A stretch of 64,000 nucleotides of DNA, from assembly GCA_014281115.1 (NCBI GenBank), contig JACONQ010000006.1, forward strand, positions 2,108,001 through 2,172,000, in the 5' to 3' direction. The stretch comes from Laburnicola sp. R22_1 (taxonomy: Eukaryota; Ascomycota; Dothideomycetes; Pleosporales; Didymosphaeriaceae). Made by a program: the position numbers and the translations under genes. Shown here piece by piece: positions 1-10,487 of the stretch. The notes below the pieces were generated by a model that did no database searches, was not told the DNA's origin, and saw nothing but the letters and a program-made list of their open reading frames with translations. The first letter of the stretch is position 1; each line of letters begins with the position of its first letter.

Positions 1-505
1 CCAGCAAAATGCAAGACACCCTCGACCCCGCCGTAGTCAAGCACGTTACCGCATCTCAGTCCGACTCGACACATCGAACCTCGGGTCCCCATGAATATCC
101 AAGGAACACAATCGGCAAATTATAGCCAACGACTAAGCTCTAACGATTTCATATGTTTGCAGCCCCTTAGCCACAAGGCCATCACTCTTGACGGGAAAAA
201 ACCTGTGATAGGTCGTATCCCCATAAAATCTCTGACCAAGATTACCTAATAGCATTTAGACCACGTACATAGTTCAAGTCGCACGACTGGAAAGTGGATG
301 ACAGTGTCGGCAGGTGTACTCGGGCATGTGGAAGGTGCATACCCACTCATTGTTTACACGCTATGATGTAAGCTGAGCGCTACAGTCAGGCCTTTTAGTC
401 TGAGTCTCCATCAATCTTTCATGTCAGTTTTAGTATGCAGAAGACAACATTCTTAGGAGATACCAGCGGGACAAGCTTTCTCCCACTGTCATCCATCCGC
501 ACGGC
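1..505. other. Upstream non-coding stretch, nothing recognised
   Basis: No open frame with fungal coding character and no recognised repeat was seen here. The last part presumably holds the promoter and 5' leader of the gene that starts at 506. Confidence 0.4.
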
Positions 506-1862
506 ATGACTTCGAGTACGTTAGACCTTCGTATTCTACCCTTTCTGAACTAATAAAAGGTTACTAGACATTGATTCTAGCGATACAGAAGGGGACAATG
601 AGGGAATCGTCAATATTAGTGAGTCAACGCGACAAGACGATGCGTGCGAGATAGCCGCTAATACAGCTCTATATTTCGTGCCCTTCCTAGCCAGCGAAGA
701 GCTCAGAGTCTCCATCGATGCAGTCTATGCCGCAGCACAAGACGCCAAGCCTCAACAAAGCTACATGCAGATGGTTCACGATGACCCGAATTGCGACCTT
801 ATCGCTGCGCAGAAGAAGTACATCCGCGAAGAGCAGCGCCTACGGGTAGAAAAGCTCCCCCCGGTTCTCCTGCAAGCGAATCGCGACTTTGAGGCCCTCC
901 AAGATCAGATTGAGAAGACCGAGAGGCTAAAAACGCGCGATGAATTGGATATGGCGATGCTGGAGGAGATAAAATGGTTCCTTAAGCGGGTCTGGGAAGC
1001 GCTGACAGCGGGAAAAATGCTTGTCCACTTGGCAAAGGAGGCAATGGTATGTGACTCTGACCTTGCGAGACTGGCTCCTCAGCGCTCAATTCACCATGAT
1101 ACACAGTGTCAGCGTAGCCAACGTACCGTAACGATATTACAGCCCGTAGTGACATAGGCCAAATATTGGCCTTTGCATCTGTGCACTGACTACTATATAT
1201 ACTGTGTCCTGTCCGGCTACATGCAACCGCTACGGGCCGTAATATTGTTACGGTACGTTGGCAACGCTGGATACACTCTTACAAACTGAACCTTCTCTTG
1301 GATGGCTAGCTAACGTATCTTTTCTCAGGAAACAGAGCTTACCACCGAGCCTGCATCCTCTGCAAACGTCTTCTCTCAGGGTACCGAGCCTACCAGCCCA
1401 CCTGCACCCTCTGCAGACGCAGCAGATCCCAATCCTTTCGTGGCCGCAGAAAACGCCTTTCCCGCCCTCGAACAAGCACTGAATAAGCTCCGAGCGTGCT
1501 GTCGTGTAATCCAAAATGAATCGACGAACATCTACCAGCATCATTTGCGCGCAGGAGATTCTCACACCGTTGCCGAGGAAGCACGCGACAACCACCAGCA
1601 CTTACGCACGCTGGAAACGGCCGAACAATTGGTAGTCGCCCATGCCTGCGCACGCAAATTCCGAGAGAAATGGCAGGGTGCAGAGACGTGGGTCGAGGCT
1701 CGAGATGATGGTACTCTGGACCATGATTTTCTCTGGACTGAAAAGATCAAGGGGCTAGCTGATCGGGAGCTGAAGATGAGGGAAGAGAATATGTTGGAGG
1801 CTGCGGTGTGGGTGTTGAAGAAGGCTGCGTGGAGTGGTAGTGCCCTGCTGAAGGAGACTTGA
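506..1862 (+). CDS. Hypothetical protein, 340 aa, MITE-like element in intron 2
   Basis: Three exons close in frame: 506-515, 568-1046 and 1329-1862. Intron 1 is 52 nt (donor GTACGT, acceptor CTAG). Intron 2 is 282 nt (donor GTATGT, acceptor CTCAG). The product starts MTSNIDSSD. It has an acidic N-terminus, a charged helical part (residues about 85-160), a Pro/Ser/Thr linker containing a twice-repeated TEPxSxPxA-like unit, and a second helical half rich in Glu/Lys/Arg. No signal peptide, membrane segment or catalytic motif was seen. I do not recognise the family; it reads like a soluble helical protein. Intron 2 is long for this window because it holds the inverted-repeat element listed separately, so gene integrity depends on correct splicing around it. 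Confidence 0.6.
1108..1273. mobile_element. MITE-like inverted-repeat element inside an intron
   Basis: Two arms of about 40 nt face each other: one near 1116-1155 and its reverse complement near 1231-1270. They match at roughly nine of ten positions and share the core GCCAACGTACCGTAAC. Both sit within the 282-nt intron 2 of the surrounding gene. GATACAC occurs just outside each arm (about 1099 and 1271), but the left spacing does not fit a clean target duplication. No transposase is encoded. Size and structure fit a miniature inverted-repeat transposable element; the superfamily is not determined. Confidence 0.65.
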
Positions 1863-2036
1863 CATTGGTAGGGATGAGACACGGTGCATTGGATATTCCT
1901 ATTTGAAAGGGAGGGACTCCCTTTCCACGGTTTGTCCTAATTGTTCGGGATGAGAGACAGCGCATTCAATATGCCTACTGTAAATAGGGAGGAAATATGT
2001 TGTATTCTCCCTTTCAACCATCCATTCTAACCGAGT

Positions 2037-2404
2037 CTACTCTCTCCTCACAACCCTCTTGAACCCCTGCAGCGCAACCTGCGCCTGTGCCACCGCAATA
2101 GTAGCCTGCGCATTCGGATCCACGAAGCCGCACCCATTCTTTCCGTTCTGGAACTGCGCTGCCTCGGCAGAGCAAACGCCTACATCAGACGCATCGGCGC
2201 AGCAGGCAGAGCTGCAGTCCGCGTCCGCGACACAGCCACCAGTGATGAATTGTGCGGCGTTGCCCGCGCCGACGTTTTTGGCGCCTGCGACGTTGGGCGT
2301 GATTTGCGCGAGGGAGAGGGTCGCGACTGGAATATGTCAGGTTAGGGATAGAGAGGAGGCAGGGGGGACGTACGGCCGAGGAGAGCGGCGATGGTGAAGC
2401 GCAT
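2037..2404 (-). CDS. BAS2-like small secreted cysteine-rich protein (candidate effector)
   Basis: Two exons on the minus strand: 2404-2374 and 2326-2037, with a 47-nt GTACGT..CAG intron, giving 106 aa. Residues 1-18 (MRFTIAALLG...) form a signal peptide. The mature part contains GGCVADADCSSACCAD and later a single C and NGCGF, six cysteines in the pattern C-x5-C-x3-CC-x8-C-x11-C. This resembles fungal proteins named biotrophy-associated secreted protein 2 (BAS2) after the Magnaporthe protein, a family found widely in Pezizomycotina. The tail is Ala/Gln-rich with a basic RVVRRE end. A secreted role is well supported. An effector role in a host is inference, since relatives also occur in saprotrophs. 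Confidence 0.72.
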
Positions 2405-3279
2405 CTTGATGGTTGGCGTATGGGAATGGGGAATTCAGTATCGTTTGAGACAAAAAGATTATATGAATGAACGATACCGGGTCGAGAATGCAGTCACAGA
2501 CGCAAGAAGTAGAAGTTGAGCTTGTGGGAAATGTGGATGCCTTATTCTCTCATCGCAGCTTCCTTTATATACCCATATCGCACGATCTTACCGTACAGAC
2601 TCAGGTTGCATAGTACACTCCTTCATATTTAGACCTCACAGTAAGCATGTGATCGTCTTAACATCATCGCAAGCGGTGCAGCCTGCATGCCCAAGCGGAC
2701 GCTCATAGCACAAGCCGTTGTAAAGCACTGCGGCGGTTGTTATTCTGCGTTTCGATATCATGCCTGATATCATGCCTGGTATTTAGGCAGAATATGAGCG
2801 TAATACGAATAGCTAGAGAACCAATAGCGGGTCAGAGTGCAAGCCGCATGATCCATGCGGTGATGTTGCAGTTGTCGTTTCAGATTCTGAGGTACGCCTT
2901 GTGTGGCGATCACCACTACCGCGACTCTTATCAATATTTGCCCTGCGGACTGGTGTAGAGGTGTAGAGATGCAAAGGTGCAGTGGTACAGTAGGTAGGTT
3001 AGGTAAAATTGCTCTGCGAAGTAGCAGGTGCCTCGACAGTCCAGAATGAATTTTTGACTCCGAGACGTGCACAATCGGGAAACATTCTAGTACTGGGGTT
3101 TTTGGTATCCTGTACGGCTTGAGAAGTGTTCCGAATGCATCTATGAAGCTTAGACCTAGAAAGACATGTATCTGCATCGAAACATCGAAAGGGAGGCCTG
3201 GGTTATCTCACGCGTGGATCGACGCAAAATTTCCTCCAAACCACGAGTCGTATTGTACAAATATCTCGCGGTCAACTCC
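2405..3279. other. Intergenic region, 875 bp, no gene seen
   Basis: It holds the promoter of the minus-strand secreted-protein gene and the 3' flank of the kinase gene. A 12-bp unit, ATATCATGCCTG, is repeated at about 2756-2780. Short frames on both strands lack coding character. Confidence 0.4.
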
Positions 3280-4768
3280 TCAAGTCTTTGTATCGTCTTT
3301 CATCCTCCTAAACGCCGATTGAGCCCATTTCTGCACCCAGCACGACTCGAGGACCTCTTGGGCCGAAGGTCGGTCGTCTGGTCTAAATGATAACATCGAC
3401 CTCAAAAGTACAAGGAAGGCTTGCTTCTCTTCCTTATCCATCTCTGCCATGCCCTTTCGTTTTCGTGGCTTCTGTATCGTATGTTCCAACCGATCTTCTA
3501 GTAAATGGCGCGGCGACCCATTAACCCTCTGAAGTTGATCGTTGAAGTATTCACTGCGATTCGCCCAATTCGCCCACCACTCTTTAGGTAAATAACCCAA
3601 CGCATCGACCTGTTCTTCCACGATTATATCTGGACTGGGAAATAAGTGTCGAACAAAGGTCGCGCACCCATAATAGCGAAAATGGCGCATGCAAGACTCC
3701 AGATCTCAGCAGGGAACGAAACATGTGATTTTGGCTCCAAGAACAGTTCTGGGGATCGTAAAATCAATGGAGCATGAGAAAATTGTCGTGCGTCAAGTGC
3801 TGGCTGAAAGGATTCGCCGAAGTCGATTAGCAGGATACGCGAGTCGGCGAGCGAGACAGCGTCACTCTCATCTCCAAACCCAACTGCTACGACACCATGA
3901 GTAGGCACCCACGGGTCCCAAGGTCGTCCGTCCACTCGCTCTATTGGCTCGAGTTCAGGCTGTCCATACTCCTCATAGAGCTGGTCCTGAGTAAGGTTAT
4001 CGATGGAGCTGGGCAGCTGAAGAAGAATATTGCCCTCGTGAAGATCTGAATACGGAGTGAGCAAAAGAGGTGGAAACTCCAGAGCAATCAGCTTGGTTAC
4101 CTACCTCCATGAACGACACCTCGAGAGTGCATGTAAACGACGGCTTGGATAAGCTGAGCAGCAATGGCGTGTGCTACTAAGGGCTGGAACAATCCGCTGT
4201 AGGATGGGCCTCGCGCTTCTGAAATACTCATCCAGGCTGGTGTGGTGACAATGCAGTGATGTTTTCCTCTTGCGCCTTGGATTTCTGGCCCTTCCACTTC
4301 AAACTCATCCAACAATTCTGGTATTAGGGCAATTCCGGGATGTGCTTTCGCTTTGGTTCCTTCCTCATCCCGCAAGATTCTCATTTTGGCGCTCTCGGAT
4401 GGCCGTTCAAGTTCCGACACCGCAATTTTGATCGCGACGTACTTGGCCAAACGCGTATCACGAGCTAACCATATGGTGGAAGAACCTCCATAGCCCAGCT
4501 TGTGCACGATATGATAACGAGACGAACCGATTCGTTCGTTGATCGTAGCTGGGTAGTAGCCTCCAGCAGCGTAGTCCTCGAATGGCTCAATGCCTTCAAT
4601 CAGTCCATACACTGGCCAGGAAGGCTCCGAAGCAGGCGCGTCGTCAGATACTGTCTGTCGGGGATTGCAATCTGAAAGCCACCTCTTCACCAGGCTACGA
4701 CGGCTTATGTGTAGAGCAGCGAGTCGAAAACAAGCAGAACGTGACAGAGAGGATGGGACTGCAATCAT
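3280..4768 (-). CDS. SRPK-like serine/threonine kinase with an apparent one-base frameshift
   Basis: Exon 1 is 4768-4105; a 59-nt intron (4104-4046, GTAGGT..TTCAG) splits the catalytic-loop codon; the second coding part runs to 3280. The start is the first ATG (MIAVPSSLSRS). The N-terminus is Arg/Ser-rich and resembles a mitochondrial presequence, as in many fungal SRPK-like kinases. Visible motifs are the Gly loop LGYGGSS (about 91-97), VAIK (Lys about 114), catalytic loop HGDLHEGN, LLIDFGES, LRSPEL, and the SRPK C-lobe IVEEQVDALGYLP followed by RPSAQEVLE near the end. HGDLH replaces the usual HRD/HTD, which is common in this fungal subfamily. The frame changes by one base at about 3634-3643 (TTTCCCAG context), between ARPLFDTYF and SPDIIVEE, with no usable intron there. 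It is either a sequencing error or an inactivating indel near the end of the kinase fold. Confidence 0.72.
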
Positions 4769-5443
4769 GGCTGATGGATCTGTGGAAGGTATGCCAGCGC
4801 ACACTGCAAGCAGCTTCCAAGGTTTTTATATTGCGATCTACGGCTCCCCTCACCGGCAAAGTATAAGAGTCGCATGTGATAGAAGTATAGTTGTGTTAAA
4901 CTTTAGTTCGGCTCCTTATAAAGTAACATATCGCCCAAAAAAAAATTCGGCCCCTCCTCACCCACAAAAACATGTTGGTTGTCACAATTGTCTGTGGAAC
5001 GATGGTGATGTTCTTCCAACACTCAGATGTTAGAGACCTCACTATCCCGATTCCGGCATAGACGCGTTTATTAACACCTGTAATAAATTAATTGGTCTGT
5101 TGTCTCATTGGCTGGGCTGGTCTAGGGCCAGAATGGTGACTCTGAGGTCACTGTCCTATGAGTCGATTGCTCCACAGCTGTTATATAACTAGTCCTTTAC
5201 AATTATCGCGTTATACTTTAGCTCCCTACTATAGCTAATCCTAATCGCGCCCTCCTTTTTTTACGTACTTTAGCTATTAAACCTTAGTTATGCTTGCTGT
5301 TAAGTCTTATAATCTGTAAAAGGTTAGGTCGACTATAAACTGATATGAATAAATGAATGAATCTAGGGCCAGCCGCCAGCGTAAGAAAAACCGCCGTGCT
5401 CAATACTTCGTATAGGTACTCGTGTCTTGATACCTATCATCCA
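4769..5443. other. Intergenic region with a degenerate repeat and AT-rich stretch
   Basis: It contains the kinase promoter, then a relic repeat at 4880-4995 (separate entry), then an AT-rich tract to about 5350. The 11-mer TCTAGGGCCAG occurs at about 5130 and 5365, on both sides of that tract, and could mark an old insertion. No gene was seen. Confidence 0.4.
4880..4995 (+). repeat. Dispersed repeat, copy 1 (RIP-like relic)
   Basis: Matches 23755-23880 in the same orientation over about 115 bp. Shared blocks include ACATATCGCCC and GTTCGGCTC, and both end near ATGTT(A/G)GT(C/T)GTCAC. Several differences are transitions that make this copy richer in A/T (TTAAACTTTAGTTCG here against TTGAACTCTGGTTCG there). 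No coding capacity. Probably the end of a decayed transposable element. Confidence 0.65.
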
Positions 5444-6424
5444 CTACGCCTTCCCACTGCTCCCACAAATATCCATCCACCTCTCCGTCTCCTCCTGCAA
5501 CACCTTCATCCCCTCGTCAATCAGCTTCACAAGCGTCATCCCACTAGCATTCTTCCTCAAGAATTCATTCCACACTTCTAGTAACAGCTTGTTCACATTC
5601 AACTTGATTGCTCCATTCTCAATGCACTGCTTCATAATCTCAGGTGGGAAATCGTTCGTCCCGTGTAATGCGATGAGTACGCGGTTATTTATTTGCATGT
5701 TGATGGAGGTGAGACGGTCGAAGTGCAGCTGTCCGGGCGCGGGTCCTGTGGGGCCGTAGTCGCCGTGGATGTTGCCGATTGAGGGTGCGAGGATGTCGAT
5801 GCCGGCGGCGATAAAGTTGTCCACGTCTTCCGGGGATGTGAAGAGTGCTGAATTTGGATTAGCACGGGGTCGAACACAACTAGGTTGCGAGCAACATTCC
5901 ATAGCATACCTTCTAAGCCCGCTGTATCCGCAATGCCATCCTCACCGCCTTCTATTCTTCCACTCTCCGCTTCTACTGCCATTCCCTTCTCGTGACACTC
6001 TTTTGCTAGGATCCTCGTCTTTTCTAGGTTCTCTTTCTCGTCATAATGCGACATGTCCACCATGACCGAATCGACGGTTAACGTGGCGATGATTTCGCGG
6101 ATGTGGTCGACGTTTTGCGCATGGTCAATGTGCAGCGACAATGGGACGCTCGCGGACTTTACTGCAGCCGCAGCAGCATGCGCCAGGGTAGGAAGTTGCT
6201 TGAGTGTTGAAGGAAACAGCTGGATGATCAAGGGCGACCGTTTCGCTTCAGCAGCACGGACGAGAGCTGTAAGCTGCTCGATATTGTACCTATCAGGTGT
6301 AAGTAGTATGTTCCTCTGCGGGTACCGCTTTGGATGCGTACGCGATAGCTGCCATAACCCCATATTTCCCCGCCGCAGCAGCATTTAGTATCTCTAGAGT
6401 GCGGTTTTTGCTTGTCAGGGCCAT
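5444..6424 (-). CDS. Class II ketose-bisphosphate aldolase (fructose/tagatose-bisphosphate aldolase family)
   Basis: Three exons close in frame: 6424-6342, 6289-5910 and 5847-5444, with introns of 52 and 62 nt, giving 288 aa. This is the usual length of bacterial KbaY/GatY-type enzymes and shorter than yeast Fba1. It starts MALTSKNRTLEILNAA, and exon 2 continues YNIEQLTALVRAAEA, the family N-terminal helix. Visible motifs are LSLHIDHAQN (zinc ligand region), VMVDMSHYDEKENL, EAESGRI, the metal and phosphate loops GNIHGDYG and ALHGTND, and the C-terminal KLNVN. Expected chemistry is zinc-dependent reversible aldol cleavage of a ketose bisphosphate. Proximity to a Zn2Cys6 regulator, an SDR and an MFS transporter suggests a peripheral sugar pathway rather than housekeeping glycolysis; the substrate is not readable from sequence. 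Confidence 0.85.
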
Positions 6425-7057
6425 TATGTGCAGGAAATTCGTTGTATTATGCAATCAAGCAATCAACAAGAGTTTCAGCGTGCACGAGAATGCGACGGCA
6501 CAGTGGTCGCGAGGGCTTTCAATATCGGAAAACTCATCGAAACGGCAGGCGAAGGCAAACTTGAACGACTCCGAAGCGAGCTCTCGCCCAAATCTCTCGT
6601 TATCGCTTCGTGGTCACAAAAAGAGTCAAAATACATCGCATCGATCAACCATGTCAATTAGCGATAGAAGAGCCTTCGGGAGCGGGGAAAGATGCCTCGT
6701 CTCGAGGCGCAGAGTGCAAGTAAGTAGCGACGTCATCGGTTCCGTCCCCGCATGAAACCGTCCCGGGATCCACAGGTACAAGACTGAGTTGGTCAGTTCT
6801 CAGTGTGGAGATGCAAGCTTATGAACATCAATCGTGCTAGGTTAATCACCCAACTGAACATTTCGCGGTGCCGTTTGAAACGTGGCAGTCCTCATTCCAT
6901 GGCCATGTATCTGGATTTTTAGGGCAGACTAGATTATCGGCTATCCGGCAAAGACGAGTTACGGAACGCAAGCGATCAGATTAAAATATTGAACGGGAAT
7001 GTAATTTTAGATGCTATAGTACATGTCGGAAGTGTACGTTGGAAAAATTCATTCTTC
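6425..7057. other. Intergenic region, 633 bp, no gene seen
   Basis: Holds the aldolase promoter and the 3' flank of the Zn2Cys6 regulator gene. Frames on both strands here are short and without conserved character. Confidence 0.4.
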
Positions 7058-9027
7058 TCAAGGCTCGGCTCTCCAGTAACTTGTAAGATCATCGAGTAGT
7101 GTTTTAGGAGGAAACTTGGTAATTTCCAGCGTCCTTTCCAAAAGCTGAAGTATGGCGCTCTGTTTAATCGGAGTTTGAACGCAAAGGCCGGCTATAGATT
7201 TGTTAGTATGGTTCTCAACATACACACCTGGGCACAATCCACTCACCTACATATAGCGACTGATAGTTTACGAATGCGCTCGGCAAATCATTGCCCTGGG
7301 GCATCATGGCAATGCCGCAAATCGTTTCGACACTGTCATCCAGCAGCCGCTGACGCTGGCGGAACGCATTCATACCACCGACCGACGGCTGGTTGATGAG
7401 CACGACTATACGGGCGCAGTGAAACGTTTGAATGGCTGCTGCATAGGACGGAGGATGAATCCAAACCGGTGTGAACAACCCAGGTTGAGGCACCGAACGA
7501 GCGTAAATTGGCTGGAAAGAAGGCGGCAGTATTCGATACCAATCGTCAAGAGCCTGGAGCAGCTTATCTCCTTGCTCGATCCGGATGTTCATATCGTAGT
7601 GCTTGTCATTTGCTGCGAAGTCGACACATCTCGCACAGATATAGAGGATACGGTTTGCCAGTTCATCGGGCGTGAGATCTACTAATCTCCTAGTCGGCCT
7701 CCAGATTGTTAGGACGCGTCTCGATTCCCGGAAAGCGACCCACATGTCTTGGCGTAGCCACATCCACCAGGCGGCTCTGCGAAGACCATCTTTAGTCTCA
7801 CCGTTGTTATCCTGCGATCTTTGGATCCAGAAGATACCTCGAAGATGCCGCTCCCACCCTCCATCGCTGTACCTACCAGATGCATCGAACATCTCGTACG
7901 TGCTAATCAGTATCGCTGTTGCGATGATCTCTGTTGATTTCGTGTACGAGGGGTACAAGAGGTTCTGAGAGAGATAATGCAGTGTCTCGTAGTAGCACTG
8001 CGTCGCAACTTCGGGAAACGGATTGCTCAGACTATTCGAATCTTGCATGCTGGTGTTGGAGACTGGAGTCTGAGCGTTGAAGGTCTGTTGCGCTGTTTGA
8101 GGATCCGAAAGCAGGGCCATATGGCGTGCCGCCACCGCGAGTAGGGACTTTAAAAGGCCAACGTTGTGGACGGCTAGTTTTGGAACAAGGGTGGAGAAGT
8201 GCCTCAAGGGGTCAAACAGATCCAAGATAGGCCCAACGGCGTTGATGTAGTGGTAGAAGAGACCGAGCTCATCGTCACTTAACGGAATTCTGTCCAAAGA
8301 TGTCCATGGCTCACGGACCTCGCTGTCGGCACGTCCACCCTGTCCTGCTGGTTCGAGTTGAGGATCAATATCGTTCGCCTCGGGCGCGGGACTTTGTCTC
8401 CTTGATAGGCTAATGTTACTGAAGCCTATGTTGTGTTTCTGAATATTGTTGATCGCGTCCTCAGCTAGCAGGTCGTACCATTCGAAGGGTGCTGAATTAG
8501 GAGAAGGCAACGAAGTCGACAGTGCCGATGGCGACAGATCAAAACGTAACTCGGGTGACTCGCCAAACAGCTGAGCATCAGCCCCCTGCGCGACTGGCTT
8601 CCCTGCGCCGCCTGTGCTAGAAGATTCAGCGACAACGGACGATGCAGCTTGGGCAGGTGAGCTGGTGGCCTCCTGTCTGCCTGTCGCCGCGGGCACCGTC
8701 TCCTCGATGGGATAGGCATATGCGCAGTCCCGTTCGCTCTTGGCACACTGCCCACAATGAGGCTTGTTCTCATCACACTTCACTCGCCGCTTTCGACATG
8801 TCAAGCTGGCCCTATGTTAGCCATCGAACACATTTAAGATGTAAACCACCTGAAGATGATGGTCATGTGGAGACAGCCAGAGACAACACCGAAGGCCCAC
8901 ATGCAACCTGTTAAGGGGCCGGCTGCGCCGCTACAGGAAACTGTGGGTGGCAAGCTTACCAGCCTGTCCTTGTGCGGAGGCCACGAGCGCGTGAGGGACG
9001 TGGTTTCCGCGGCTTTTGAGCGGGCAT
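7058..9027 (-). CDS. Zn2Cys6 fungal-specific transcription factor
   Basis: Exons 9027-8960, 8805-7247 and 7191-7058, 586 aa. The first intron is placed so that the split codon restores a perfect zinc cluster RTGCLTCRKRRVKCD...C..C......C (C23, C26, C33, C40, C43, C50; CX2CX6CX6CX2CX6C). Reading straight through would give Ser in place of the first Cys. Intron 1 is 154 nt; intron 2 is 55 nt (GTGAGT..TATAG) and joins SLYV to AGLCVQTP. The middle and C-terminal parts match the fungal transcription factor domain, including a helical DLFDPLRHFSTLVPKLA region and WWMWLRQDMWVAFR. An upstream ATG at 9268 could add N-terminal sequence through another intron. It lies head-to-tail with the SDR gene and probably regulates neighbours. 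Confidence 0.85.
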
Positions 9028-9584
9028 CGCAGCGCGTCTCACATTCTGTGATGCCTTCGCGTCGAGGAGGCGGGATGCGCTCGGTTCGAGGGGGAAGAGA
9101 TGGAGAGCCTGGGGCCATGATGCTGAGCTGGTCACGATGCGGCGGGCAGGTTCGGCCTGGTAAAGCTCCGGGCCGATTGGGGTTGTTGCTCCACTCGCTG
9201 GACCTTCCACTCGACGGCGAAAAGCCTACCGAAGTGTTCGTTCCTGCAGCTGTGGGACTTTCTGCCATCGTGAATTTTGATGCTGCATCTAGATGAGCGA
9301 TGAGATGAGCGATGAGATGAGACGAGAACCCAGGAGACTCAACGCGTGCTGGTCCATCTCATTGGCCGGGCACGCGACCTGCTGGATGACTAAGCCGTCT
9401 GTTGTCAGTTCAAACTCCAAACTTCTTCCTGCCCCGCGCGTTCATCAGACGAACCGCCAACGTGGACAAACTCCTTGGAAAGCTCCCTTCAAGGTAAAAG
9501 AAATTGGTATTTGCTCTATCGGAACAATCAACTGATGATATCCTGAACTCCACCATGCAACGAGAAGCAAACGCCCGCAACCTT
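9028..9584. promoter_or_regulatory. Region between transcription factor and SDR genes, with a short tandem repeat
   Basis: Holds the 5' region of the Zn2Cys6 gene and the 3' flank of the SDR gene. At about 9293-9325 the unit GATGAGCGATGA is repeated in tandem. If transcription starts upstream of 9268, part of this stretch is transcribed leader or an extra N-terminal exon. Confidence 0.4.
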
Positions 9585-10487
9585 TTACCAAGCGCCAACG
9601 ATGCCAGCTATGGGAATATCAATGCCGGTGGTATATGTGGCGCCCTCCGATAGCAGATACACGTACGCACCACCAAGCTCCCTGGGGTCTGCCAGCCTGG
9701 GCATGCCGCCATAGTACTGCATCTTCAGATTCCAGTCGGCGGCCTTCTCAACGTAGTAGGTCATCTGCGTCCTCACGAACCCGGGAGAGATGGAGTTTAC
9801 TCTGATTCCGTGCTTCGCCCACTCCATAGCGAGCGTGTGTGCCATATTGCGCACGGCGGCCTTGGTTCCGCCATATGGCGCCGAGGGCGCGGCGCGGTTC
9901 GGACGGTACGAGGTCATGGATGCCGTGAAGACGATGGAACCCTTGATACCGAGCTCAATGAACTTGTTCGCAGCCGCCTTTGCGCAGAAGTACGCTCCGT
10001 AGACGTTGAGGTTGAACAGCTGCTCGAGCTGCGGTCGGTCGAACTGTAGCGCAGGCTGGTGCTTGGTCATTCCGGCGTTGGCAATCATGCCATCTATCCG
10101 GCCCGATTGTGCGACGACCTGGTCGATGGCCTTGGTCACGCTCTCTTCCGACGTCACATCGCAGTGGATATAATGGACTCGTTCCGGGTTCGCCTGCTGG
10201 AGTGCCTGGAACTCCTCGCCGGGCTCGAAAATGTCGAACGAATACACCTCTTTCGCATCGTTCGCAAGGCATACAGTCGCAAGACCAAGACCAATGCCTC
10301 GATTGGCACCAGTGATGACGATGACTTTGTTGCGGAGTGTGACCTTCCAGTCGTGGTCGGGGCCGGGCTCAGTCGACAGGTACTCTGGGGCTGGCACAGA
10401 CTGCTCGATCTGTGTGTCGTTGCCAGAAGTAGGGCCAGCCGTGGGTGCGGCAGTGGGAGCTTCTTCCGTGACGGCGGAGGGAGACAT
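9585..10487 (-). CDS. Short-chain dehydrogenase/reductase, sorbose-reductase (Sou1)-like
   Basis: Intronless, 300 aa from the first ATG (MSPSAVTEEAPTAA). A Pro/Ala/Thr-rich leader of about 45 residues precedes the Rossmann fold. The cofactor motif is VITGANRGIG (Thr59-Gly66), with NAGM at about 137-140, Ser190, and Tyr205-xxx-Lys209 (PYGGTK), followed by the classical SISPGFVRTQM. The C-terminus DIPIAGIVGAW is close to fungal L-xylulose/sorbose reductases (Sou1 type), which use NADPH to interconvert ketoses and alditols. It is divergent from the MFS transporter at 11330, with about 840 bp between them holding a MITE copy. A polyol or sugar substrate is inference from the subfamily and the neighbours. 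Confidence 0.85.
   Translation of the reverse strand: MSPSAVTEEAPTAAPTAGPTSGNDTQIEQSVPAPEYLSTEPGPDHDWKVTLRNKVIVITGANRGIGLGLATVCLANDAKEVYSFDIFEPGEEFQALQQANPERVHYIHCDVTSEESVTKAIDQVVAQSGRIDGMIANAGMTKHQPALQFDRPQLEQLFNLNVYGAYFCAKAAANKFIELGIKGSIVFTASMTSYRPNRAAPSAPYGGTKAAVRNMAHTLAMEWAKHGIRVNSISPGFVRTQMTYYVEKAADWNLKMQYYGGMPRLADPRELGGAYVYLLSEGATYTTGIDIPIAGIVGAW

Noticed and set aside
3616..3680. A very short intron to explain the kinase frame change
   Set aside because: The only GT/AG pairs there are 20-40 nt apart and would remove the conserved RPLFDTYF segment.
6428..6661. Plus-strand frame of 77 codons upstream of the aldolase
   Set aside because: Lies in the aldolase promoter and leader, lacks conserved features, and overlaps another open frame on the opposite strand.
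8834..9268. Reading the Zn2Cys6 gene from ATG 9268 straight into the zinc cluster
   Set aside because: That frame ends before the cluster, and splicing it at the same donor gives Ser in place of the first zinc Cys. The frame starting at 9027 gives a perfect CX2CX6CX6CX2CX6C.
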